From contig CAIXCY010000273.1 of assembly GCA_903918045.1 (NCBI GenBank), positions 62,001-126,000 of the forward strand: a stretch of DNA of 64,000 nt. Reading direction: 5' to 3'. The notes beneath the pieces are model-generated. The model made no database searches. It saw nothing but the letters and a program-made list of their open reading frames with translations, and was not told the origin of the DNA. Position numbers and translations under genes: made by a program. This stretch comes from an uncultured Bacteroidia bacterium. Lineage in GTDB: Bacteria; Bacteroidota; Bacteroidia; Bacteroidales; Prolixibacteraceae. Of the stretch, positions 9,372 through 18,380 are shown in pieces; position 1 is the stretch's first letter; the number at the start of each line of letters is the position of its first letter.

Positions 9372-10232
9372 TTACAAACGCAAGATCATCCTGGGATACA
9401 GAGGAAGAGCCTTATAAAGAATTGTTGCATCCGATTTAGGAATCACAATCTCAATCTGGGGTTTAACCGGTTCACGGTTAAATTTGGTCAATGCCTTAAC
9501 TGTTCTGGAAATTTCAATTTTATGGTATCTATTCCGAAGGTTTGAAATGATTTTCTTCCCTTCGGGATCTGGTAGTTCACTCTGCGAAATTACCAACCTT
9601 AAATTACGATCAAAATCCATGACGATAAATACATCCTCAAGCTTTGTCTCTTTTGGCTCGGTGACCATTTTATTTGCCTCCAAAGTATCTTTAGGTGCTA
9701 TTTTTTCGATAAACGAGATCTTAGGAATTGTGGCCTCAACATTCTTAAGAATAAAAGGTTCTGACATCCAGTTCAATAAAGCATCCTTGGAATAGCTTCG
9801 GAATGAATTACTGATTTCAGAGTGCAAAATCTTACATTCGTGAAGTGGTATCCCTTTCAATTCTAAAACTGCAGTATTATTGATTAAATCAAGGATCAGG
9901 TATGTTGAATCCTCATTGGCCAGGGACAATCTTGATCGCAGTAAAATCTCCTTTCTTCGGAGTTCAATGAGCTTATTAACATTTTCGTTAGGGGTAGTTC
10001 CTGCCCCGTCGGAAGCCGAGATAGAATCATCTCCTGAGTTATTCTGCTCTGGTTTAGTAACCTTATCCTTATCCCCTTTAGTGCCCTTATCCTTAATTTC
10101 CAAATTTCGGGCAATTGCTCTTGGCAATGTATTCTTAGTAAATACAGGTTGAATTACGGTAATAACCGAAATGTAAACAACCAAAATAACGGAAATCAGC
10201 GTGATGATCCAAAAAGCTATTTTATTTTTCAT
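9372..10232 (-). CDS. Membrane-anchored protein of unknown function
   Basis: 286 residues. A single N-terminal membrane segment (about residues 5-30, FWIITLISVILVVYISVITV) is followed by a charged linker rich in Lys, Asp, Gly and Ser (about 45-80) and then a mixed alpha/beta region without recognisable motifs, so the bulk should be periplasmic. It is the last gene of an operon with two L,D-transpeptidase-fold proteins, 11 bases after the preceding one. A role in cell-wall or lipoprotein attachment is suggested only by position. Confidence 0.7.
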   Translation of the reverse strand: MKNKIAFWIITLISVILVVYISVITVIQPVFTKNTLPRAIARNLEIKDKGTKGDKDKVTKPEQNNSGDDSISASDGAGTTPNENVNKLIELRRKEILLRSRLSLANEDSTYLILDLINNTAVLELKGIPLHECKILHSEISNSFRSYSKDALLNWMSEPFILKNVEATIPKISFIEKIAPKDTLEANKMVTEPKETKLEDVFIVMDFDRNLRLVISQSELPDPEGKKIISNLRNRYHKIEISRTVKALTKFNREPVKPQIEIVIPKSDATILYKALPLYPRMILRL

Positions 10233-10243
10233 CCTTTAAATCT

Positions 10244-10939
10244 TTAATAAATATAAACTTTTGAACCTTTACTCAAGGTATTATAGATCACTTCGAGATC
10301 TTTATCTCCAAGTCGAACGCAGCCGTGAGTAACCGGCAGGCCAAGAAATCGCTGATAAAGGGTTCCATGAAGCATATATCCGTTCCCAATCTCCAGCGCA
10401 TAATCACCTAAGGTACTATAATCTATCCGTTCTGCAGATCTGGCTGAAGGAATAGGTAATCCGTCTTCAATAAAGGCCCAGTCTGGTTTAATCCAGGGGC
10501 GATTTTGTTGTTTATTTCTGACAGTAAATATCCCCTTCGGTGTTTTAAAGATAATTCTTTTATTCCCGGCAATCAATAATTCATTCTTACCTGTTGAACA
10601 AACGCCGGTCCGTATTGTATCGCCATTTATAGTTCGCAATGAAAACCGGTTCTCAGTAGTATTAACAACAATATACGGTTTAACGGGTTTAAGTAAGTTA
10701 AGCTTATCCTCAATTATAGTTATATTCCTGGTTGATTTAAGGATGAGTTTTTCAATTACATCAGCCGATTTTCCTTCGTAAGGTGCAGGAGTTGAGAAAG
10801 TACTCTTCATCTTAAAGGCGCTATCCTGAAAATCCGGATTATAAAGGATTACACAAACCGATAAAGAGAGAAGTAATATCGGAATGATCCATTTAACAAC
10901 ATGAAGGAATCCCCTATTTTGTTTTTGTTCGATCTCCAT
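10244..10939 (-). CDS. L,D-transpeptidase (YkuD/ErfK type), membrane-anchored
   Basis: 231 residues. An N-terminal membrane anchor (about residues 13-35) is followed by a linker and a YkuD domain from about residue 95 (YIVVNTTENRFSLRTINGD). The catalytic signature is HG at about 191-192 and THGCVRL with Cys207 as nucleophile. Such enzymes form 3-3 peptidoglycan cross-links or attach outer-membrane lipoproteins to diaminopimelate. The motif is the canonical HGC-[IV]-R form, unlike its neighbour. Second gene of a three-gene operon with 11-base gaps on both sides. Confidence 0.88.
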   Translation of the reverse strand: MEIEQKQNRGFLHVVKWIIPILLLSLSVCVILYNPDFQDSAFKMKSTFSTPAPYEGKSADVIEKLILKSTRNITIIEDKLNLLKPVKPYIVVNTTENRFSLRTINGDTIRTGVCSTGKNELLIAGNKRIIFKTPKGIFTVRNKQQNRPWIKPDWAFIEDGLPIPSARSAERIDYSTLGDYALEIGNGYMLHGTLYQRFLGLPVTHGCVRLGDKDLEVIYNTLSKGSKVYIY

Positions 10940-10950
10940 TATATTGAAAT

Positions 10951-12066
10951 TTAATTAAGTAATTCAGCAAGCGAAATTCTTGATCCTATAATTGTAACCG
11001 GAGTACCTACAGGCGTCTTACTGAAAAGTTCATCCATCTCTGAATTAGAGAGTGCAATACATCCGCTTGTCCAGTCAGCCCCTTTTCCACCATCTCCGTG
11101 AATTTCAATTAAACCGCCAATGCGGCTGTTTTTTGAAATAAGACCTTGCCTTTTTTTGCTGTTAAATGAAGCGTAATCCTCATCATTTGGATAATTAATC
11201 AACATCGCCTTGTAATATTTCGAATCTCCGTTACCCTTTTTTTTGATTATCCGGTACATCCCTTCGGGAGTTGCCTTATCTCCGGCAAAGTATTTATTAC
11301 CTATCCAGTTTCTGCCAAACTCTACATCATACTCTTTATATAATTTTCCTTTAAAATAGAGATAGCCCTTGTGTTTTATTTTATCTACAATTAGGGCATA
11401 GCCACCATTTTGCTCCGACATTCGGATTGTAGAAGTATACCAATTTTGCCATTTTGAATAATTGCCGAAATATTCCTTCAGCAGGGTATTGACCTCTTTA
11501 TCGGCAATACCAATTTTCAGCTTCCCTTCATTTAATCTTTTTGTAGCCTGCATTATATCACCGCTACTGAAAGCATTTAACCCTTGCTCAAGGGAGAGTT
11601 TACCAAACTCATAATTCTTTCGGACGCTAACTTTAAGAGGAAGGTGTATAAACACATCATGGTAATTATCCAACTTTAGTTTAAGCAATTCAACCTCCTG
11701 TAAATATTTCATCTTTAATGAATTCTTATTTACTCCGGAGGAGGCATTAGCTTCCTCCGCTTTTAAGGTTGCGGTAAGGATTAACTCCTTGGCCCTGGTA
11801 TAATTTCTTTGGAAGAAAATCTTCTCATTTTGAATCTTCCATTCAATCAGGGCCGCCTGATACTTCCGCTCGGCTGTCCCATAATATTCAGGAGAATAGA
11901 CATCTGCATTAGCCCGTTTGGCTTTTGCAAGAATCTGTTGACACGTTTTAAATTCGGCTAATGGTGGCTTGTCCATTGTCAGAATAAGCACCATATAGAC
12001 AATCACAAAAATTGAAACTGAAATTCCAATACTAATAAACAACCTCTTTTTCCAACCAAGTTTCAT
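10951..12066 (-). CDS. L,D-transpeptidase-fold protein of YafK/DpaA-like type with DUF4398-like helical domain
   Basis: 371 residues from ATG 12066. The frame extends to 12165, but that start would be only 18 bases past a terminator and would put extra hydrophobic residues before the clear anchor at about 9-30, so 12066 is preferred. Residues about 42-140 are a helical region whose core (ADxYxPE, then QNxK, then RNYxxAK at 54-97) is shared with the lipoprotein encoded just upstream. The C-terminal catalytic domain has IHGDGGKG and TSGCIAL with Cys336. The SGCIAL form, lacking the usual Arg, is typical of YafK/DpaA proteins, which in E. coli release Lpp from peptidoglycan. Substrate here is inferred. 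Confidence 0.82.
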   Translation of the reverse strand: MKLGWKKRLFISIGISVSIFVIVYMVLILTMDKPPLAEFKTCQQILAKAKRANADVYSPEYYGTAERKYQAALIEWKIQNEKIFFQRNYTRAKELILTATLKAEEANASSGVNKNSLKMKYLQEVELLKLKLDNYHDVFIHLPLKVSVRKNYEFGKLSLEQGLNAFSSGDIMQATKRLNEGKLKIGIADKEVNTLLKEYFGNYSKWQNWYTSTIRMSEQNGGYALIVDKIKHKGYLYFKGKLYKEYDVEFGRNWIGNKYFAGDKATPEGMYRIIKKKGNGDSKYYKAMLINYPNDEDYASFNSKKRQGLISKNSRIGGLIEIHGDGGKGADWTSGCIALSNSEMDELFSKTPVGTPVTIIGSRISLAELLN

Positions 12067-12182
12067 TCGTAAAAGATAAATTCCTAAAATTTTAAGCGGT
12101 ATTGCGATCAGCAAAGAAACTGAAAAATATGATTGCTTTGGGACCTGTGAGCGGGAAATCCCCAAAATAATATTTAAAAAAG

Positions 12183-12208
12183 AACCCCCGGAAAATCTTC
12201 CGGGGGTT
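12183..12208 (-). terminator. Strong terminator after the Ala/Lys-rich lipoprotein gene
   Basis: A perfect 11-base stem, AACCCCCGGAA (12183-12193) with TTCCGGGGGTT (12198-12208), loop of four. On the minus strand it is followed by CTTTTTTAAA. It lies between the lipoprotein stop (12232) and the transpeptidase start, so the lipoprotein is likely a monocistronic, highly expressed message. Confidence 0.85.
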
Positions 12209-12231
12209 AAATTTTTTAAGCTTTAGAAAAA

Positions 12232-12855
12232 TTATTTCTTAGCTTTTTTGCCACCTTTAGATTTTGCTTTTTCAATAACTTCTGTCAATTCAGTGCTGAT
12301 AGCTTTTGCTTTTTCAACGGCTGGTTTGATTTTTCCAGAAAGTGTCAAGATGTCTTCGTTGTTGGTAACACCAGCAGTAACTTCAGTGCTAACAGTTTCA
12401 ACAGCAGCAATTTCCTGACCAATAGCTTCAACAGCAGCTTTGCCTTCTTTACCCTTAGGGGCTTTAGCAAGCAATTCTTTGTTAGCAGCGATGATAGTTG
12501 CAATCTCGGTTAAAGAAGCAGTAACTTCAGCTTTCAAAGCGGCTTTCTTTGCAGTTGTTTCTTCAACAGCCTTAGCAGCTAAAGTGTTAACAGAAGCAAG
12601 AGTAGTTTTTGCTGCATCATAGTTACGGAATAAAGCAAATTTAGAATTCTGCTCTTCAACTGCAGTTACAGCAGTTTTTAATGCTTCAGAAGCAGAATTG
12701 AAAGATTCTGGAACATAACGATCAGCACCTGCAGTTTTTGCAGCTTCGATAGCTACATTAGCAGCATCAATTTCAGCCTGTGGAGCTTTGGCACAAGAAG
12801 CCAATGTAACAACTAAAACACTAAAAGCAACCAGTTTTAATAATCCCTTTTTCAT
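12232..12855 (-). CDS. Ala/Glu/Lys-rich helical lipoprotein (DUF4398-like), possible Lpp-like tether
   Basis: 207 residues from ATG 12855; the longer frame to 12921 lacks a signal, whereas this start gives MKKGLLKL, a hydrophobic core and lipobox LASC (Cys21). The mature protein is predicted almost wholly alpha-helical, rich in Ala, Glu, Thr and Lys with little aromatic content, and ends KSKGGKKAKK. Residues 44-87 share the ADRYxPE / QNxK / RNYxxAK core with the neighbouring transpeptidase-fold protein. Its own strong terminator and restricted codon choice suggest abundant expression. A lysine-tailed helical lipoprotein beside two L,D-transpeptidase-fold genes recalls Braun lipoprotein. This is an inference; no motif proves attachment. 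Confidence 0.85.
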   Translation of the reverse strand: MKKGLLKLVAFSVLVVTLASCAKAPQAEIDAANVAIEAAKTAGADRYVPESFNSASEALKTAVTAVEEQNSKFALFRNYDAAKTTLASVNTLAAKAVEETTAKKAALKAEVTASLTEIATIIAANKELLAKAPKGKEGKAAVEAIGQEIAAVETVSTEVTAGVTNNEDILTLSGKIKPAVEKAKAISTELTEVIEKAKSKGGKKAKK

Positions 12856-13020
12856 AATTTTGAAGATAAATTTAAATAAAAAATGTTTTTCAATTCTTAA
12901 AAATATACTGTTTAGACGCAAACCTGTGGAGAGGTCACAATAATTTCAGATTTTTTTTTTAATTTTGACCTGTGAATTATACTAAATTCTTAATTTTTAA
13001 TGTTTTATCGCTTTTAAAAG

Positions 13021-13587
13021 ATGGCAATAAAAAATTCTGTAAAGGATTATTCAGATAAAGAAATCATCAGACTTATTAAACAAGAGCACAATACAAACCT
13101 TTTTGAAGTGCTCTATAAGCGTTATTCTGATAAGGTCTACGACAAATGTTACTCTTTACTAAAAGATAAAACACTTGCCCAGGAATTTGTACAGGATATC
13201 TTTTGCAAAGTCTTTGAGCGATTAGCCGATTTCAGGGGTGAAGCCAACTTCTCCACCTGGCTTTATGCGATCACCTATAATAACTGTATAGAGTACCTGC
13301 GGACGAAAAAGAAAATGAATTACCCGGATTGGAACAGTACCCACGAACTTCCCGATGTTATCGATGAACTAAACGAAAAAGAGATCAACAGCGAACGCCT
13401 CATGAAGATACTTGAGTTTATCCATCCTGAAGAAAAAGCACTCCTCACCATGCATTATATAGATAATGTCCCAATCGCATATATTCAAACTGCGCTAAAA
13501 ATCAGTGAAAGCGCTACAAAGATGAGACTCAAGCGAGCCCGTGACCGCGTTGCTTTCCTCTACAAAGAACACTATAATCATGGGTAG
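13021..13587 (+). CDS. RNA polymerase ECF-type sigma factor
   Basis: 188 residues. Region 2 lies at about 25-95 (FEVLYKRYSDKVYDKCYSLL, then AQEFVQDIFCKVFERL and FSTWLYAITYNNCIEYLR), and region 4 at about 125-180 with a helix-turn-helix (ALLTMHYIDNVPIAYIQTAL, SESATKMRLKRARD). It is divergent from the lipoprotein gene across 165 bases and is followed after 57 bases by a small PepSY-like protein. No anti-sigma gene with a membrane segment is adjacent, so control may be transcriptional. Region 4 is intact, so it should bind a -35-like element. Confidence 0.9.
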   Translation: MAIKNSVKDYSDKEIIRLIKQEHNTNLFEVLYKRYSDKVYDKCYSLLKDKTLAQEFVQDIFCKVFERLADFRGEANFSTWLYAITYNNCIEYLRTKKKMNYPDWNSTHELPDVIDELNEKEINSERLMKILEFIHPEEKALLTMHYIDNVPIAYIQTALKISESATKMRLKRARDRVAFLYKEHYNHG

Positions 13588-13644
13588 TTCTCCTTTTAAA
13601 TGTGACTTTTACGAAATTTTCCGTCTCAAATAGAAAACTATTCC

Positions 13645-14070
13645 ATGAAAGATTTTATCCTAAAATATCTATTTCGGATTAATCCCAATACCCCCGGACA
13701 ACCATTGCTTAAATCATTTAACCAGTTATTTCCAGACGCAACCAATATAGAATGGTCCAAAGAAAAGGACCACCATTTTGAAGTTATTTTCCGGATAAAC
13801 GGGATTGAACAAATTGCCCTCTTTGAAAAATCGGGAAAATGGCTTAGAACGGAGACTAATTACAAAATTGAAATGCTGGACCTTTCAATTCGCGAAAAAC
13901 TGGAAACTTTTGGGCAGATCATGAGCTCAATTTTTATTGAAAAATTTGACAGTTCAGGTAGTTATGAGTTTATCATCCGTGACCATTTCCAGGTGAGACA
14001 TATCTTTATTACCGACTCTGAAGGAAATGTTACCGAAAGACGAAATTTTGACGAAGGGGAATTATTGTAA
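13645..14070 (+). CDS. PepSY-like (BLIP-fold, DUF2874-type) protein
   Basis: 141 residues. No signal peptide and no membrane segment are evident. The core (FPDATNIEWSKEKDHHFEVIF, then a GKWLRTETNY strand) follows the PepSY-like pattern in which a helix with FP.A..I.W precedes antiparallel strands; Bacteroidota members are often periplasmic, but this one begins MKDFILKYLFRI without a clear cleavable signal. A second half-repeat occurs at about 85-135 (IFIEKFDSSGSYEFIIRD). Function unknown. It probably shares the sigma factor's message. Confidence 0.6.
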   Translation: MKDFILKYLFRINPNTPGQPLLKSFNQLFPDATNIEWSKEKDHHFEVIFRINGIEQIALFEKSGKWLRTETNYKIEMLDLSIREKLETFGQIMSSIFIEKFDSSGSYEFIIRDHFQVRHIFITDSEGNVTERRNFDEGELL

Positions 14071-14137
14071 TTAGGCCGCCCTTTTACCACTATTTTACCT
14101 TCTGCCACTCCATTAACCCAAATTTTCACATTCCCGC

Positions 14138-14710
14138 TTAAAGTGCACCACCAAGTTCACTATACCTATGGCAAGTGACTACATGATCATTGGTCATCCC
14201 GGTTGCCTGCATATGTGAATAGATAATCGTTGGACCCACAAAAGTAAATCCCCGCTTTTTTAATTCCTTCGAAATTATTTTCGATAAAATAGTCTCCGCA
14301 GGAATCTCTTTTAGCAAGGTAAACCTACTCTGAATCGGTATCCCATCGACAAAACCCCAGATATACCTGTCAAAACTTCCAAACTCCTGCTGGACAGCCA
14401 GAAAAGCCTTCGCATTTTTAATAACCGAATCAATTTTCAGCTTATTACGGATAATTCCACTATTATTCATCAGATCCGCAACTTTATTTTGATCATATTT
14501 GGCGATCTTATTAGGATCAAAACTATCAAATGCTTTTCTAAAATTCTCGCGCTTACGCAAAATTGTCAACCAGCTTAGTCCTGCCTGTGCCCCTTCGAGT
14601 GTTAGAAATTCGAATAATTTCTGATCTTCATGCACCGGAACACCCCATTCCTGATCATGATAGTTTAGGTATTGGTCATCCCCCAAACACCATTCGCACC
14701 TATTTAACAT
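14138..14710 (-). CDS. tag: DNA-3-methyladenine glycosylase I
   Basis: 190 residues, the usual Tag length. Removes N3-methyladenine (and N3-methylguanine) from alkylated DNA. Recognised by RCEWCLGDDQYLNYHDQEWG near the N-terminus (zinc ligands Cys and His), the helix EGAQAGLSWLTILRKRENFRKAF with the substrate-pocket Glu, IIRNKLKI, and a C-terminal His-containing tail (CHRYSEL) that completes the zinc site. Monocistronic, convergent with the PepSY-like gene and divergent from the TPR gene. Confidence 0.95.
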   Translation of the reverse strand: MLNRCEWCLGDDQYLNYHDQEWGVPVHEDQKLFEFLTLEGAQAGLSWLTILRKRENFRKAFDSFDPNKIAKYDQNKVADLMNNSGIIRNKLKIDSVIKNAKAFLAVQQEFGSFDRYIWGFVDGIPIQSRFTLLKEIPAETILSKIISKELKKRGFTFVGPTIIYSHMQATGMTNDHVVTCHRYSELGGAL

Positions 14711-14771
14711 GCTTTATACTTTATTATTATAAAATTAAAAATCTCAATTCTGTCAACAAACACTATTTTAC

Positions 14772-14779
14772 TAAATTTG
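14772..14779 (+). promoter_or_regulatory. -7 box for the TPR protein gene
   Basis: TAAATTTG matches TAnnTTTG exactly and sits 29 bases before the ATG at 14809. It supports that start over the frame's upstream ATGs, which lie inside tag on the other strand. Confidence 0.45.
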
Positions 14780-14808
14780 CAACCTTACAAATTGCTATTC
14801 TCCTGCTG

Positions 14809-16851
14809 ATGAAGAAAATTATATCTCTACTTTTATTGACAATCCTATCATTGTCTGCATTTCCGCAACTCAATATAGATCAGTATTTTTACATTGGACG
14901 TAGCCGGATATATTTCGGCAATTATGTGAGTGCCATTGAGAATTTAAATATAGTTATTAAACTAAGGCCGACAAATCCTGAACCTTACTATTTCAGAGGT
15001 ATGGCAAAACACTACATTGATGATTTCAGGGGAGCTAAAAACGATTACGATAAAGCTCTGGAAATCAAACCATTCTATCCAGAGGCCTATATGTATCGCG
15101 GAATGGCCAATTATGAGCTTAAAAACTACAAGGAAGCTTTAAGCGATTATTCCAAGGCACTTGAATATAAGAGTGATGATCAGGCAATTTATACCAACAG
15201 AGGGATTTGCAAAGCTGCCATGGAGGATCTTGACGGGGCTATTGAGGATTATTCAACTGCACTGGAAATTGATCCGTTATTAGCAAATACCTACCTCAAT
15301 CGAAGTTCCGCGAAACAAATGAAAAACGATTTGGAGGGCGCCATAAAAGATTGCGATGCCGCGATTAAAATAAGGCCACATTTCTCAGGTGCTTACCTTA
15401 TGCGGGGTATCGCAAAATTCGAAAAGCAGGATTATGCCGGTGCTTTGAAGGATTATGATCTGTGCATCAGACTGGATCCTAAAATGGGTCAGGCTTATGT
15501 CAACCGCGGAATTGTTAAACATAAACTCGATGATGCCCGGGGTGCAATTCCCGATTATGATATGGCAATTAAATTAAACCCAGATATTGCTGTTGCTTAT
15601 CTGAACCGTGGAATTGCAAAAGAATCATTGAAAATTCCGGGATTTGAATCCGATTTTGCAATTGCAGAACAACTTGATCCACAATATGCTAAATTTAAGA
15701 AACGGATGGATGTGGAGCAGGAGAGAGAGCGACAACGACGCTTGTATGGCTTTGTACCTACTGCAAATCAAAATCAGAAATCTCAAAACCAAAACAGTCA
15801 GAATAAAAATTCAAATCAGGTTGCAAACCAGCCAAACGGCTTGGGCAAACAAGCAGTGGCCAATAGCGTAACTGCAAATGCCGGAACCGGGAACCAGGCC
15901 AGTACCTTAGCACAAAATAATAAAGTCCAGGGTAATGCCGCCGACTCGATTGCAACAGGACAGGAAAACAGCAAAGGACCAGTAACCCAGAAAAGGGCCC
16001 GAAGAAATATTGTGGTACGCAATGGAGGTGAAGTAACTGAAACCGAAATCGCAAGAGGAATGGTTCAGAACCGCAACGTTAAAATAGAATTAAAACCTGA
16101 ATTTATTGTTTCAATCTTTCATAAAGACTCGGTTGATTACGAGCGACTGCAGTACTATAGCATGGAGGTTGATGCCCTGAATCGCAAAAACAATAATCAG
16201 CCCTTTATGCTGATTACAAATAAACCGGTCAAAAATGATGACTGGAGATCAGAAGAGTATAACGAAAGCGTAAGTTTTTGGGATAAGTCAATCCAAAACA
16301 ACAAGAAAAACCCGGATAGCTATTTCAACAGGGCCCTCTATTATGAATTGCTCAAAAACTACAATTCAGCAATAGAAGATTATAATAAAGCCATAAAAAT
16401 GGATGGCCGAAATATTTTGGCCTATTTCAGCAGGGCAAATGCGATGATGAAAAGGGTTGATTTTATCCGTATGCCGGGACTTCTACCTGAACCAATGACA
16501 TTGAGCATCAATGGCACAAAAGCCGCGGCAGATGCTCCGAAAGAAGAAAAAGTACTTGACTATGAAGATATTATAAAAGATTACGAGTCAATCCTGTATA
16601 TGAATCCACGATTCATCTTTGCCTGGTTCAATATGGGAAATACGAAGGTTAAAAAGAAAGATTACCTTGGAGCAATCGATGATTTCTCAAAGGCAATAGA
16701 GCTCGAACCCGATTTTGCTGAAGCCTATTTTAACCGGGGATTGACCCGCATCTTCCTTGATGATATGGAGGGTGGGTCGCTCGATTTAAGCAAGGCCGGT
16801 GAATTAGGGCTAAGTGAGGCCTACAATGTAATTAAGCGATACTGTAATTAA
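14809..16851 (+). CDS. Secreted tetratricopeptide-repeat protein with Gln/Asn-rich linker
   Basis: 681 residues from ATG 14809, which begins a signal peptide (MKKIISLLLLTILSLSAFPQ). Eight or so TPR units cover residues about 22-300 (repeating pattern YFRGMAKHYIDDFRGAKNDYDKAL). A low-complexity Gln/Asn/Ser linker follows at about 315-400, then a beta-like segment and a second block of three TPRs near the C-terminus (about 500-670), where one repeat is interrupted by an insert (MPGLLPEPMTLSINGT). TPR arrays mediate protein-protein contact; the periplasmic partner is unknown. The next gene, rarA, starts two bases after the stop but is functionally unrelated. Confidence 0.82.
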   Translation: MKKIISLLLLTILSLSAFPQLNIDQYFYIGRSRIYFGNYVSAIENLNIVIKLRPTNPEPYYFRGMAKHYIDDFRGAKNDYDKALEIKPFYPEAYMYRGMANYELKNYKEALSDYSKALEYKSDDQAIYTNRGICKAAMEDLDGAIEDYSTALEIDPLLANTYLNRSSAKQMKNDLEGAIKDCDAAIKIRPHFSGAYLMRGIAKFEKQDYAGALKDYDLCIRLDPKMGQAYVNRGIVKHKLDDARGAIPDYDMAIKLNPDIAVAYLNRGIAKESLKIPGFESDFAIAEQLDPQYAKFKKRMDVEQERERQRRLYGFVPTANQNQKSQNQNSQNKNSNQVANQPNGLGKQAVANSVTANAGTGNQASTLAQNNKVQGNAADSIATGQENSKGPVTQKRARRNIVVRNGGEVTETEIARGMVQNRNVKIELKPEFIVSIFHKDSVDYERLQYYSMEVDALNRKNNNQPFMLITNKPVKNDDWRSEEYNESVSFWDKSIQNNKKNPDSYFNRALYYELLKNYNSAIEDYNKAIKMDGRNILAYFSRANAMMKRVDFIRMPGLLPEPMTLSINGTKAAADAPKEEKVLDYEDIIKDYESILYMNPRFIFAWFNMGNTKVKKKDYLGAIDDFSKAIELEPDFAEAYFNRGLTRIFLDDMEGGSLDLSKAGELGLSEAYNVIKRYCN

Positions 16852-16853
16852 CA

Positions 16854-18125
16854 ATGTCTAATCAGCCACTGGCAGAGCGGTTAAGACCCACAAGTCTGGG
16901 TGAGTATATCGGTCAGAAACACCTGGTTGGAGAGGGAGCTGTGCTCCGGAAAATGATCGACTCTGGGAATCTCTCCTCAATCATTCTCTGGGGACCACCC
17001 GGCGTTGGAAAAACAACATTGGCAAAAATTATTGCAAACTCGTTAAACCGCCCATTCTATATCCTTAGTGCGATAAATTCAGGGGTAAAAGATGTTCGTG
17101 AAGTGATTGAGAAAGCAAAGAACAGCCGGTTTTTTACTTCTCCAAATCCGATTCTGTTTATTGATGAGATCCATCGGTTCAGCAAGGCTCAGCAGGATTC
17201 GCTTCTTGGGGCTGTCGAACAAGGTTTGGTAACACTGATTGGAGCAACTACCGAAAACCCCTCATTTGAAGTAATCTCCCCACTACTTTCCCGATGCCAG
17301 GTTTATATCCTTAAATCGCTTGAGAAAGAGGATTTACTCACTTTGTTAAATCATGCATTAACAACCGATTACGAGCTCAGTCAACGCAAAATTGTTGTTG
17401 AGGAGCACGAAGCGATGCTCCGCTTCTCAGGTGGTGATGCCCGGAAACTGCTCAACGTTCTGGAAATTGTCCTCAATGCTGAAACAACGGATGAAATTGT
17501 TATTACTAACGAGCTGGTCACTTCAAGATTACAGGAAAACCTTGCTTTGTATGATAAAAATGGTGAGATGCATTATGATATCATCTCTGCATTTATCAAA
17601 AGTATTCGGGGTGGTGACCCTGATGGTGCTGTCTATTACCTGGCTCGTATGATCGAAGGGGGTGAAGATGTAAAATTCATTGCCCGTCGTTTGCTCATCC
17701 TCTCTTCTGAAGATGTGGGGCTTGCAAATCCCAACGCATTTCTGATCGCCCAAAATACCTTCGATGCCGTTCATAAGATCGGAATGCCCGAATCGAGAAT
17801 CATCCTGTCGGAATGCACAATCTATCTGGCTACCTCTCCCAAAAGTAATTCAGCCTATGAGGCTATTGACGCAGCGCTGGCAGAGGTACGCGAATCTGGA
17901 CATCTTCCCATTCCGCTGCATCTGCGAAATGCCCCAACCAAACTGATGAAAGATCTGGGATATGGCAAGGAATATAAATATGCCCACGCCTTTGAGGGTA
18001 ATTTTGTTGACCAGCAGTTTCTCCCCGAAAAAATCAAAAACAAACGATTTTATACCCCTCAAAATAATCAATCCGAGTTAAAAATCCTCGAACGGCTTAG
18101 GATGTGGTGGAAGAACAGGTACTAA
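16854..18125 (+). CDS. rarA: Replication-associated recombination protein A (RarA/MgsA), AAA+ ATPase
   Basis: 423 residues, standard length. Cytosolic ATPase acting at stalled replication forks, related to clamp loaders. Walker A is GPPGVGKTT (47-55), Walker B LFIDEIHRF (about 101-109), sensor 1 GATTENPSFEV, and the C-terminal tetramerisation domain includes HYDIISAFIKSIRGGDPDGA and the conserved KYAHAFEGNFVDQQFLP. Starts two bases after the TPR gene stop, so translation is probably coupled. Confidence 0.97.
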   Translation: MSNQPLAERLRPTSLGEYIGQKHLVGEGAVLRKMIDSGNLSSIILWGPPGVGKTTLAKIIANSLNRPFYILSAINSGVKDVREVIEKAKNSRFFTSPNPILFIDEIHRFSKAQQDSLLGAVEQGLVTLIGATTENPSFEVISPLLSRCQVYILKSLEKEDLLTLLNHALTTDYELSQRKIVVEEHEAMLRFSGGDARKLLNVLEIVLNAETTDEIVITNELVTSRLQENLALYDKNGEMHYDIISAFIKSIRGGDPDGAVYYLARMIEGGEDVKFIARRLLILSSEDVGLANPNAFLIAQNTFDAVHKIGMPESRIILSECTIYLATSPKSNSAYEAIDAALAEVRESGHLPIPLHLRNAPTKLMKDLGYGKEYKYAHAFEGNFVDQQFLPEKIKNKRFYTPQNNQSELKILERLRMWWKNRY

Positions 18126-18380
18126 GGAAGGAACTCTTTTAATTAACACGCCACATCGTATTAAATTACTGTTATCTATCTCATTCTAATCATTCCATAT
18201 TTATAAAATATCCGAGCCTTTCCGATATTTGCATTAGTGATTCTTTTTTTCTCTTATTTGTCCCAGGTTTTCAAACAAAAAGTTGTTGTTACACGTTAGC
18301 AATACATTAAGTAATAACAAATAAAGGGGCTACTAAGAATTCCTTATTTTAGTTATTTATCATCCTGAAAAATTAAGTGC

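Noticed and set aside
14563-14808. Upstream extension of the TPR gene
   Set aside because: Lies antisense to tag and precedes a clear signal peptide and -7 box.
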